Assembly (NCBI GenBank): GCA_026874595.1
Contig: CM049317.1
Location: 11,628,382-11,692,381, forward strand
Length of the DNA stretch: 64,000 nucleotides
DNA from: Sipunculus nudus
Taxonomy: Eukaryota; Annelida; Sipuncula; Golfingiida; Sipunculidae
Direction: 5' to 3'
Position numbers and translations under genes: made by a program. The notes below the pieces were generated by a model. That model was not told the origin of the DNA. It saw only the letters and a list, made by a program, of their open reading frames with translations, and searched no databases. Below are positions 1-8,875 of the stretch, one piece after another. Every line of letters begins with the position of its first letter. The first letter of the stretch is position 1.

Positions 1-83
1 GAAGGGCTTCCTTGGTTTGCATTGATAATAGGAACCAATATCTGACTTTTTCAACTGTGAAGCTGCATGTATGTGGTTCAACA

Positions 84-261
84 GTTTTATTACGTAAACA
101 TAATTGTGAGCTGTTTCTGTATTAATGAGAATTTTCTCTGTTAAAGTTTATACGCCAGAGTAAGCCAACCGAAAATTTTCCCTTATTGGGCCTATTATCG
201 CCCATCCCGCCTCGTTCCCGTGTATCTAGGTCACACTTCCGTTACCCATAACCACATTTTC
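84..261 (+). repeat. Left inverted terminal repeat of the DIRS element
   Basis: Positions 105-259 match the reverse complement of 5504-5656 with only a few mismatches. Positions 84-131 match the reverse complement of the first half of the internal complementary region (5352-5399) with one mismatch. The outermost base is put at 84 because similarity to the internal region starts there. Confidence 0.9.
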
Positions 262-370
262 TTCTGGCTTATGCCATGATGGACGTATGATCCCGCGCTG
301 CGAGATTCGTCCACTGTTGGGTTTGTCGTTTTGAGTTTGCAAACTGATTGTAAGTTATTCTTATTTTCCC

Positions 371-2335
371 TTGCCCGCCATGGAGAACCCCTCCTATTGT
401 GTCTCTTGTGGCACTATAATCCCGGTTTGGAACTCCCACCCCACTTGTTATAGTTGCCGCACCAACAATGACTCCTGCCGCGGTCCGGCTGATCCTGGTT
501 TCCATTGCCAGACGTGGTCCACTGACAAGTGGGCCTTATTCCAGGATTGGGTTCATTCCCCGGTTATTGGGGATTCCCCCTCCATTCTTCCCTTGTCTGG
601 CCCCGTGGTTGTCTCCGGGGGGGAGGGGGGGGAGCCTACCCTGGTTGACCGCACCACGGCCGTGTTGGGTTCACCGTCCGTTCCCGCCGGTCCTGTCACC
701 TCTCCTGTGGTTTCGACTGTAAAATCGTTGCTGTCTCATTCCCGGAAACGGAAATCTTCCCCCATTCACACGGCCTCCCGTTCTGACAGCTCATCTGCAT
801 ATTCCATATTACATAAATTGTCCCAGTTTTGTTCATCCTTGATGTCGGATCTAGATTCGTCTAGACCCGCAGCTGTCCGTCCGGCGCCCTCCCCGGCGCC
901 CCCGGTCCTTTCTCCCCGGCCGTTCTCGTCGCCCCCGGCTCCTCGCCGTGTTCCATCTTTGTCGCCGGGGCCGGCTGGAGCCGTCCCGCTGGATCGCCCG
1001 GCCCTTCCTGGGGTGCAGGTAAGTGCGTCGATCCCTCCTGCCTCCGTTTCCGGGCGGCCGGTTCCTCCGTCTTCCGCCATTACTGCCCGGCAGGCCGGCT
1101 CTTTATTTCAGACGCCATCTGCTGGGCGGCCGACGGATCCGGTTCCGGCTCCTTCCAGGATAGGTCCTGCTGCTGCTCGTTCACCGGCTTCCTGTTTCCA
1201 GCCTCCGGTTGTTCCGACTCAGCGGGTCTCTCTGGCTCCCCCTACCCGGGGTTCTCCAGGGTCCCCGTCTTCTCAGTCAGCCGATCCCACCCTGGCACCT
1301 GACCAGTTGTCAGAGATCGCGCTGCAACGCCAGGCTTGGCGTACGCTCAAATCTGCGCTTCTGGACCTTGTGGCTACCTCCATCCAGGAGGCTAACCCTT
1401 CTGGTCCGAAGTTCCGTAGGTTACAACCTCGGACTTCCTCGGGCGTCGGCGGCCGGTTCATTTTTGAATCCTGCCGCCCTGCAGTCGCCCTCGGCCGCAC
1501 CCGCCGTGTGTATGGAGTTTTCCGAACACACGGGGGCTCTCTTACGTGAGCACCACGCGGTGGTCTCGGGGTCTCGCTCCACTGCTACTGGGGCCCCGCT
1601 TCCGCCGGGTTCGGAGAAACCTTGGTCCCCCGGTACCCTCTGGAATTCAAGTGGGTACCGGGCTACCTGTTTCGATCGCTTGCTCCCTTTTCCGGATAAC
1701 CCTGATATTCCGTCGGCTCCCATGCGCCTCGAGTCCGGCCTGGAACAGCCGTTTGCGGACGGAAAGTCTTTATTTCCGTCCTCTGTCCATCTTTCGGATC
1801 GTCACTTGTCGGATCTGGAGGGGCTCGGCCGGCAAGCGGCCGACATGGTTAACGACTTACAGGCTGTCACTAGCTTGCTCACCGTTTCTCCGGACACGCT
1901 CACTCTCAACGACAACTGGCAGGCTTCTGCCCATACATGCGCTGAGTTAAATCAGGTCTTTTGGCGCCTGGTGGAAAATTGCATCTTATTACGCCGCACG
2001 GCTTGCATTCAGTCGTTAAAACACTTCAAGCTGGAGCTTACTCAGGCGGAGTTAACCAACTTTATAGTCAACCTTTTACCGGTTCCCTGCTGTTTGGCGG
2101 CCACTTACGACCTCTCTTTGACCGCGCCTTAGAACGCTCTGCTCGTCAGGCCCGCCTCCGCTGGGCCTCTCTTGCGCCTCGGCCCTCCTTCCGCGTTCCC
2201 CGCCCTCGGCCTCCAGTTCCAGCATCCGCTCCGCCTCTGCGCGCGCCTGCTACGTCTTCTCGTCCTTCAGGCCGTTCCGGCCGTTCTCAGCCCTTTCGTG
2301 GTCGCTCCTCTAAACGAGGTTCGACCAAGAAATGA
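371..2335 (+). pseudogene. DIRS gag-like ORF, frameshifted
   Basis: This is the position of the gag-like structural protein of a DIRS element. The first frame (371-1549) begins with a paired-cysteine motif, C-x2-C-x12-C-x2-C at residues 10-29, which may be a zinc ribbon. A long Pro/Ser/Arg-rich stretch follows. Similarity then moves to a second frame (about 1440-2060), with a region around FWRLVENCILLRRTACIQSL. It returns to the first frame (about 2060-2335), with LLFGGHLRPLF and an Arg/Ser-rich tail of the kind seen in nucleic-acid-binding gag ends. The frame changes look like single-base indels, so the protein is probably broken. The gag assignment rests on position, the cysteines and the basic tail. 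Confidence 0.72.
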
Positions 2336-2380
2336 CACTATCTCTCCGGTCGGCGCTCGTCTCAGCGCCCATTTTCCCGC

Positions 2381-3785
2381 GTGGGCGGGTATCACCTCAC
2401 AGCGTTTAATTCTCAGCACCGTCAAGTTCGGGTTCCGTCTTACGTTTTTGCACGCACCTCCCGTCACATTGCATCCGTTCTTCACTCCGCCTCCGCCCGA
2501 TCTGGCAAAACGCCTCGCTTTGGAGGAGGCCATTCAATCGATAAACGGGCCATTTTCGAGGTTTCCCCTTCCACCGTGGGGTTTTACTCTCGCCTTTTTC
2601 TCGTTCCCAAACCGCACGGCCGTTGGCGCCATATCATAGACCTGAAGCGCCTCAATTCGTTCATCCGTCTGCCCCCGTTTCGGATGTTCAATATCCATGC
2701 TGTGCTCCGCATTGTTCGGCGGATGGATTGGGCGTTCAAGATAGACCTTACGGATGCCTATTTTCACGTTCCCATCCATCCCTCGTCTCAACCGTTTCTT
2801 CGCTTCGCGTACCAGAACCGCGTTTATCAATTCTGGGCCCTTCCGTTCGGAATCAACGTGGCCCCCTGGATTTTTACCATGTTGGTTCACACGGTCACGA
2901 GTTATCTCCGTTCCCAGGGCATTTCTGTGCTCCCTTATCTGGACGATTGGCTGGTCCATGCGGCCGATCGCTCCCTCCTACTGTCGCATCGCTCCCGGGT
3001 TCTCGTCTTACTCCGGAACCTCGGCTTCCTGGTCAATGCGGAGAAGTCTCTTCTAACTCCCACCCAGTCCCTCCAATTTCTGGGTGTCACGCTCAATTTT
3101 GCGTCCGCCGTCTGATTCGTTCATTTCTCACGCAGCGCCGTGTCGACTCGCGCACAGCGGCCTCTCTCCATGGTGCTCTCAACTGGGCCGCGTCCTTCAT
3201 CCCGTTCGGCCGACTGAACCTCCGTTCGATTCAGTCTATCTTGCGCCGTCACGGCCTTCTCTGGTTCACCTCGGTTCGTCCTACGGTCCTCCCGTTTCGG
3301 AACACCTGGCGGTCCCTTCGTCCCTGGTTGGACCTTTCCTTTCTCCTGCGCGGCGTTCCTTTTTCCAGGGATGTCGATTGCACCATCTATACCGATGCGT
3401 CTCTCCTCGGTTGGGGGGCCCATCTTGCCGATCTTCGCGCTTCCGGGATATGGTCCCCGTCGGAACGTCTGCTCCATATCAATATCCTCGAACTGCGTGC
3501 CGTCCGTCGCGCGATCTCCCACTGGTCTGCCCGCTTGTTCGGACGTCACATTCTCATCCGGACCGACAATACCACGGTTGTGGCCTATATCAACAAGCAG
3601 GGCGGTACTTGGTCTCCCTCGCTCATGCAGGAGACTTACCTTTTGTTCGATCTATGCCTCTCTCTCCGGGCATCAGTTCGTGCATCCCATCTTCCGGGCG
3701 TGTTGAACATCCTAGCGGACGCCCTTTCCCGTCATCCGGCGTCTCTTCCTTCCCCACCGCTCCTTCCGCTCCCGGTTATTCGGAG
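2381..3785 (+). pseudogene. DIRS reverse transcriptase / RNase H, one frameshift between the domains
   Basis: The RT lies in 2381-3115. Visible motifs in order are LFLVPKPHGRWRHIIDLKRL, the catalytic KIDLTDAYFHVPIHP, FWALPFGINVAPW, the active site LPYLDDWLVHA, and LQFLGVTL. A stop follows at about 3113, but similarity resumes in another frame from about 3105. The RNase H domain carries IYTDASLLGWGAHL, NILELRAV, IRTDNTTVVAYINKQGG and LPGVLNILADALSR, which supply the acidic active-site residues (D, E, D, D). The enzyme pair would copy element RNA into cDNA and remove the template. One base of frameshift near 3105 separates the domains. This could be decay; no slippery site is obvious, so programmed shifting is less likely. 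Confidence 0.9.
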
Positions 3786-4085
3786 TGTTTTTGCTCGCCT
3801 GGGGCGGCCGGAATTCGATCTGTTCGATTTTCCGTCCCCCCCCCCGTTCTCGTGCCTTCCGAGACGCGTCTACGTCACCCTCGCGACCGTCTCCCCGACA
3901 CGCCGCCGTCCGGGTAGTCTCACCGGTTTCTCTTTGCGTTTCTGGCGCCTCCGCTCATCCGCCGTGTCCTTCTCCGCTTGTCCCGCGCGGACCAGACTAC
4001 CCTGCTTCTCATCCTTCCGTTTCATCCTGCGGCTCCCTGGTTTCCTGTGTGGCGCTCGCTTCTCTCTCGCCCCCCGCTTATACTA
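3785..4085 (+). pseudogene. Remnant of the DIRS methyltransferase-like region downstream of RNase H
   Basis: After RNase H the same frame reads VFARLGRPEFDLFDFPSP up to a run of about ten C (3837-3846). The continuation expected in DIRS1-group pol proteins appears only in another frame, with FLAPPLIRRVLLRLSRADQ followed by LLILPFHPAAPWFPVW and LILPLRF (about 3930-4080). DIRS1-like pol proteins carry a Dam-methyltransferase-like domain here. The spacing of the DLF, APP and PFHPAAPWF segments fits it, but I cannot confirm the catalytic motif. The poly-C run is the likely frameshift site. The segment overlaps the start of the recombinase frame. Confidence 0.5.
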
Positions 4086-5293
4086 CCGCTCCGCTTCGCG
4101 CTCCCGTCGTTCCCTCGAGCGCTTCGGTCGTGCCCTCTATGCGCATGCGTGCTCTCATCGGACACCTCAAGGATCAGGGCATTTCAAGTCCGGCTGCTCT
4201 CCTTGCCTCGGCTCCCCGTCGCCGTTCTTCGGACCGCATCTATGACTCCCGGTGGCGTCTCTTCACGGTGTGGGCGTCTTCCCGTGGAATCTCCCCTTTA
4301 GATCCGTCGCTTGCGGCTGTTTTGGATTTTTTCGTTTTCTTACTCCAGGATAAACATTTATCCTATCCCTCTCTGCGTGGCTATCGCGCCACCCTGCTGT
4401 CCGTGCTCCATCCACTGGGTCACGATCGTGTCCTTCATCACCCATTGGTGTCGGACTTTCTCAAGGGGGTTCATGCCCGTGCGTCTCGTCCCCGGTATGT
4501 TGCGCCTTCCTGGCGCCTGGACGTCGTCTTAAGTCCCCTCCGGGAACCCCCTTATGAGCCGTTGCGTTCGGCCCATCTTCTCCATTTGTCTCGGAAAACG
4601 GTTTTCCTCCTTGCTATTGCCTCGGCTGGTCGCCATTCTGAGCTTCATGCCCTCGTGGCTGATTCGAAATTCACGCAAATTGCGGCCGACGGTTCGTCGG
4701 CCACCCTACATTTTCCGCCGGATTTTTATAGGAAAAATCAAAATTTCGATGCCCCTCCGTCTGCTTGGCACGTTCCAGCCCTCCCTAACGGTCAGTACCG
4801 TTATGGGGCTACCAATTGCCCGGTTTGTGCGTTGCGTTATTATCTAAAGGCTACTCATCCTTTACGGGGGGGGGGGGGGGGGGGGGGGCGCAAGAAATTG
4901 TTTATTTCTACAAAAGTCACATCTTCCAATAAGGAGATTAGCCCTATCACAATTAGTTCGTGGCTCAAAGCTACTATCGTCGCCGCATATGACTCTGCTT
5001 CTCAATCCACGTTGGACCAATTTCACATCAAGGCCCATGACATTCGGGCAATTTCGACTACCTTGGCCCATTTCTCCGGGATTTCCCCCAATCAGTTGGT
5101 CAAGAAGGGATACTGGAAATCTCCATCTACATTCACACGCTTCTATCTGAAAGATGTTCAGCTCCAGGCTTCGGGCCTCTACTCCATGGGCCCTGTGATA
5201 GCGTCTGGTGAAGTACTCCAATTTTCCCAGCCATCTTCTTCCTCTCCGTCGGTTCCGCCACCGACGTCGACTGCTGCTCCATCCCAGCACTGA
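3785..5293 (+). CDS. DIRS tyrosine recombinase
   Basis: This frame is open for 502 codons; the recognisable enzyme starts around residue 115. The catalytic set of the tyrosine recombinase (lambda integrase) fold is visible. The first Arg is in IASAGRHSELHAL. The His-x-x-Arg box is AHDIRAISTTLAHFSG. The nucleophile Tyr is in TFTRFYLKDV, about 30 residues on, after KGYWKSP. The enzyme inserts the circular cDNA by strand exchange. A tail rich in Ser and Pro follows. A run of more than 20 G (from about 4866) encodes a polyglycine stretch between the box I Arg and the HxxR box. The true start is uncertain, because the first ~115 codons overlap the methyltransferase-like remnant in other frames. 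Confidence 0.88.
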   Translation: MFLLAWGGRNSICSIFRPPPRSRAFRDASTSPSRPSPRHAAVRVVSPVSLCVSGASAHPPCPSPLVPRGPDYPASHPSVSSCGSLVSCVALASLSPPAYTTAPLRAPVVPSSASVVPSMRMRALIGHLKDQGISSPAALLASAPRRRSSDRIYDSRWRLFTVWASSRGISPLDPSLAAVLDFFVFLLQDKHLSYPSLRGYRATLLSVLHPLGHDRVLHHPLVSDFLKGVHARASRPRYVAPSWRLDVVLSPLREPPYEPLRSAHLLHLSRKTVFLLAIASAGRHSELHALVADSKFTQIAADGSSATLHFPPDFYRKNQNFDAPPSAWHVPALPNGQYRYGATNCPVCALRYYLKATHPLRGGGGGGGRKKLFISTKVTSSNKEISPITISSWLKATIVAAYDSASQSTLDQFHIKAHDIRAISTTLAHFSGISPNQLVKKGYWKSPSTFTRFYLKDVQLQASGLYSMGPVIASGEVLQFSQPSSSSPSVPPPTSTAAPSQH

Positions 5294-5351
5294 GATTCCT
5301 CGTTCCAGCGTTACAGGTAGGTGCTCCCTCCCCAAGGCATGTCTGTTTTTT

Positions 5352-5463
5352 TCTCATTAATACAGAAACAGCTCTCAATTATGTTTACGTAATAAAACCC
5401 CCCCATTCCCTCCCTGTGAATGGTGGTTTTGTTAGTAAACTGTTGTGAGCTTTTCTGTATTAC
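5352..5463 (+). repeat. Internal complementary region (circle-junction template) of the DIRS element
   Basis: The first half (to about 5399) is complementary to the left end of the element. The second half (about 5399-5463) is complementary to the right end (5639-5703) with two mismatches. The halves meet in a run of C that mirrors the G run at the right end. In DIRS elements this region is thought to template the joining of the two ends of the cDNA circle. Confidence 0.88.
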
Positions 5464-5502
5464 AAACATCGCTCCCTCCCAGTCCTCTTCCTTACGCCTT
5501 CG

Positions 5503-5708
5503 AAAATGTGGTTATGGGTAACGGAAGTGTGACCTAGATACATGGGAAAGAGGCGGGATCGGCGATAATAGGCCCAATAAGGGAAAATTTTCGGTTGGCT
5601 TACTCTGGCGTATAAACTTTAACAGAGAAAATTCTCATTAATACAGAAAAGCTCACAACAGTTTACTAACAAAACCACCATTTACAGGGAAGGAATGGGG
5701 GGGGGGGG
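5503..5708 (+). repeat. Right inverted terminal repeat of the DIRS element
   Basis: Positions 5504-5656 are the inverted copy of 105-259. Positions 5639-5703 match the complement of the second half of the internal complementary region. The element ends in a G run (about 5694-5708), after which AT-rich host intron sequence begins. Confidence 0.88.
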
Positions 5709-5930
5709 TTTAACTATGTGTTAAATTTACATACTTCTCCTTAAAGTCATCAAGATAACCCAACAACAACTTTCCTTTGTGATAGTATCTGGGGACCTTT
5801 AGCTCTGGAGTCCCAAATCTTTATCACTAGACTACAACCTAAAATGAGACTGTGAAATAGATTTTTATTGTTACTTTAAGGTCTGCTGTATCCATGTTCA
5901 GCTCAATCAATTTCTCATGTGTTCAGCAGT

Positions 5931-6005
5931 CTCATGAATATTAACCATTCCTCATGAATATTTATCATTCCTCATGAATATTAATTATTCCTTATGAATA
6001 TTCAG
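5931..6005 (+). repeat. 20-bp minisatellite (four units) just upstream of an annexin splice acceptor
   Basis: The unit starts CTCATGAATATT and recurs at exactly 5931, 5951, 5971 and 5991, with small differences at the unit ends. It ends 28 bases before the acceptor of the exon at 6034. Each unit contains branch-point-like CTCAT and TTAAC/TTAAT strings. Confidence 0.9.
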
Positions 6006-6033
6006 TATATTTATTTTGATGTGCATTTCACAG

Positions 6034-8875
6034 GTTGTGACAGCAGAGTTTGATGAGGAAGATGATGACTTCCTGCTGACAGTCTCCTTCAGGAAAGCCG
6101 GAGTTCCTGCAAAACCGAAGAATACCTTAAAGAAGACTGCCACAGCAATCAAAGCAGTCAGCAAAACACCACAGAAGAAAGAAGAACCCAAACCTAAACC
6201 TAAACCCAAGCCAGAGAGGAAACCAGACCCAAAAAAAGAGGATCCTTACTTTGTAACAGAGGAATATGAGGTTTGGACGTTTGATAGTGTTTTGAGCCTT
6301 ATATTTAATCTTATGTATAGAATCTGATGGTTTCTTTTCCATGAACTCTGTAATTTTTTACAGTTGCAGGCTGCAGAGTTTAGTCAACAGTGTTATTAAA
6401 CCTGAGTAACTAATGGCCACAGTCTGTTGAAACTCCACATATGGAAACTGTAGTCTCTTAAAACCCTGATTATTATTCATAAAGCCTTTTTTTTTCTTTT
6501 TTCATAATGAAATGGATATAGGATGCAGCATTAACAAACCCGTAGGCTGGGGTAAGCTTCTGTGTTCATAAGATGCCCTTGCCAGGTTTTGGCACAAAGA
6601 ATTAAACACAATGCAGGGATCTAATGATGATGGACTGCTCCTCCATGCCGAGACAAAGCTATATTTCTACATTTAAAAGTAAGCTTCTTGGATGTGCTTT
6701 CCTGCTCTTTCTATTATACGCCAGTCTATGACGGGACATATTACGGTATACCCACTTTCTGTCCGTTAAAGTTTAGTGACGGCACAATCATTTACTGGGG
6801 CTTTGATGGATATACACAAAACTTACCATAACTACTTACCAATAGATTATCTTGCCTGAGTTCGATTATGGGCTAAATCTACGCATATTTAATAAAGTTA
6901 GAAGTTACTAGGCTACTTTGTGGTGTTGCCTTGGTAACTAACGAGGAAAACAATGGATTTTGATAAAACTCAACTGAAATATAAATCAATATCATATCTC
7001 CCCTAAGTTTGATTTCACACAAATTTCCCAGCAAATTTTATGATGCAAAATGGTTGTACTATTTGTCTTATATCTTAATGCTGTGCTTGAACTGACCTTT
7101 AACCTCTGTGATCATTACCCTGACCTCAGAACATGATATCTCATTCTTGCAAATTTGTATTAAAGCATGTTAACAGATTAACTCTATTACTAGTAATAAG
7201 GTAATGATGGTAAAGGTTAAAGGTCAGTCACATTTATTTCACAAACTGTGTATTGTACTAACAAGTGGTAATAAGGTGTATTAACTCTTTTTCCACACCA
7301 TCTGCACCAAAATACCTCCTAGGAACCCAGTTTTTGTGTGTTATTAACATCTTTTCTTTTCATTACTAATTTCTCAGTCTTTTTTTGTATTACTTATTTT
7401 GTTACATGTGCTTTAAGACCAGTTAAAACCTATCTAAACATGTTTATTTGAACATTCCTTGTTAACTTGTACGGTGTGCTTTGTAATAGCAGTCACATTC
7501 AGTACTTCTGCATTGTCAAATTATAAGAGCCTCTTAAATGTTCAGATAACTTCTGAGTCTACAGATAACTCTGATAACTATATGAATTTATTTTCATGGA
7601 TCCAATGTGAGATGAGTTTTCTCTGGTCAAATGTTGGTTACGGTTTACTCATGCGATAACCTGAATATTTCAGCTATGGATATACCATTGTGATCATTCA
7701 TAAAAAAAGGAAAATGGTGTAGATTTAAATGCTGATATATGTCAGTGAAGCACTGAAAATAGTATTGCAACTAGATGTTTACAGTTGCCAAGCAGTCACT
7801 GGAAGCCTCCCCTGAAATTCAAAAACTGAGTGATAATGGGGAATCTGCTGTGGAGTGTTTGACCTTGAAAATTAGGTCAAGGTCAAAAATAAATAACAGG
7901 TGCTAATTTGTCACCTATGACCAATATTGTGCCAATAATTTTGAAAATTGTCTATATTTGAGATCTAGTGAAAACACAGGCAGAAGAATAATAAAAAGAA
8001 GAAGAAACAAATTGTAGTTAATGGTTTTGTATTCTGGGGGACCTGAGAAAGTCCACCCACAAAACATTTTGTCCAAGATATTTATAAAATTAAACTCATT
8101 AACCTATATTAGCCTTCTTTTCTGAAGAGGGAGGCTTATAAATATTCTAGCTTTGAGTTTTCTATGGGTTTTTTTATGGTATACCACCAGTGCTTTTACT
8201 TGACTTGTATGAAAAGGGTCTGGATAAAAATAATAGATAAATTCAAGAAATGAATAATACCGGTATTGATTGAACATTATGTGAAGCATGCATATAATGG
8301 GTCATTTTCTTTAATTTCATAGAGAGCTGCAGTTGTTGTCATGTTGAATTAACATTGTAGTTTCTCTAAGTCCCTTAGAAAGAGGTGGTCTTATTAGAGT
8401 GGTAAAATAAATGGGGTTGTTTAACCATGTTATTTTATCCAAAGCTGATGCATTTAATCAGTTCTTCTGTTTGTAAATGATTGTTAGAAGTTTAAAAATA
8501 AGAACCAATTTTTCAGTGAAAATGTTTGAAAATTTCCTTTAGAGTGAAAATCTTAAGATGCTATGTAATTATAGAGAAATATAATAATAGATTATCAGGA
8601 CAAACTTTCATACAAGTCTGGTATATCTGTACACTTTTGTAAGTCTTTGTTTACTTGATAACATTTTGCTTTGTTCTTTTCACTTTCACCTTTACTCCTT
8701 ACTAACATAACAGAAGCCAGAGCCCCCTAGGTCTAAACCAAGCACTCCACCCAAAGCAAAACCAAAAACCCCACCAAGAAAGTCTGTTAAGCCGGAAATC
8801 AAGCCAGATCACAAGGAGGAAACAGGGGACCCGCTAACAAAAACTGATTCTTACTTCACGACTGAAGAGTACCAG
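6034..8875 (+). CDS. Annexin N-terminal linker exons (two related Lys/Pro-rich exons)
   Basis: Exon 6034-6270 starts with an acidic stretch, [19 protein letters not shown], then runs of KPKP, and ends [10 protein letters not shown]. Exon 8714-8875 is also Lys/Pro rich and ends [11 protein letters not shown]. Both are phase 0-0 and both finish with the same YF-x-TEEY signature, so one is probably a duplicate of the other. The region is likely disordered. Annexin N-terminal regions usually carry partner-binding or regulatory sites, but no known site is recognised here. Further copies may lie to the left of the window. Confidence 0.75.

Larger units (their letters stand above)
84..5708 (+). mobile_element. 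DIRS1-like tyrosine-recombinase retrotransposon, structurally full length, ORFs frameshifted
   Basis: The element is bounded by inverted terminal repeats (84-261 and 5503-5708). Just before the right repeat is an internal complementary region (about 5352-5463). Its first half is the reverse complement of the extreme left end and its second half that of the extreme right end. This is the signature of DIRS1-group elements, which integrate through a circular intermediate by a tyrosine recombinase, not an integrase. Gene order is gag, RT, RNase H, a methyltransferase-like remnant, then recombinase. GC content is visibly higher than the AT-rich surroundings. No target-site duplication is evident, as expected for this group. 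Reading frame changes at about 1430-1470, 2060, 3105 and 3840-3940 suggest it cannot now make all its proteins, although the recombinase frame is open. Repeat and ICR arms still match with only a few differences, so insertion looks fairly recent. Confidence 0.92.

Noticed and set aside
766..1080. Minus-strand open frame in the DIRS gag region
   Set aside because: Gly/Arg-rich shadow of the GC-rich plus-strand frame; no family similarity.
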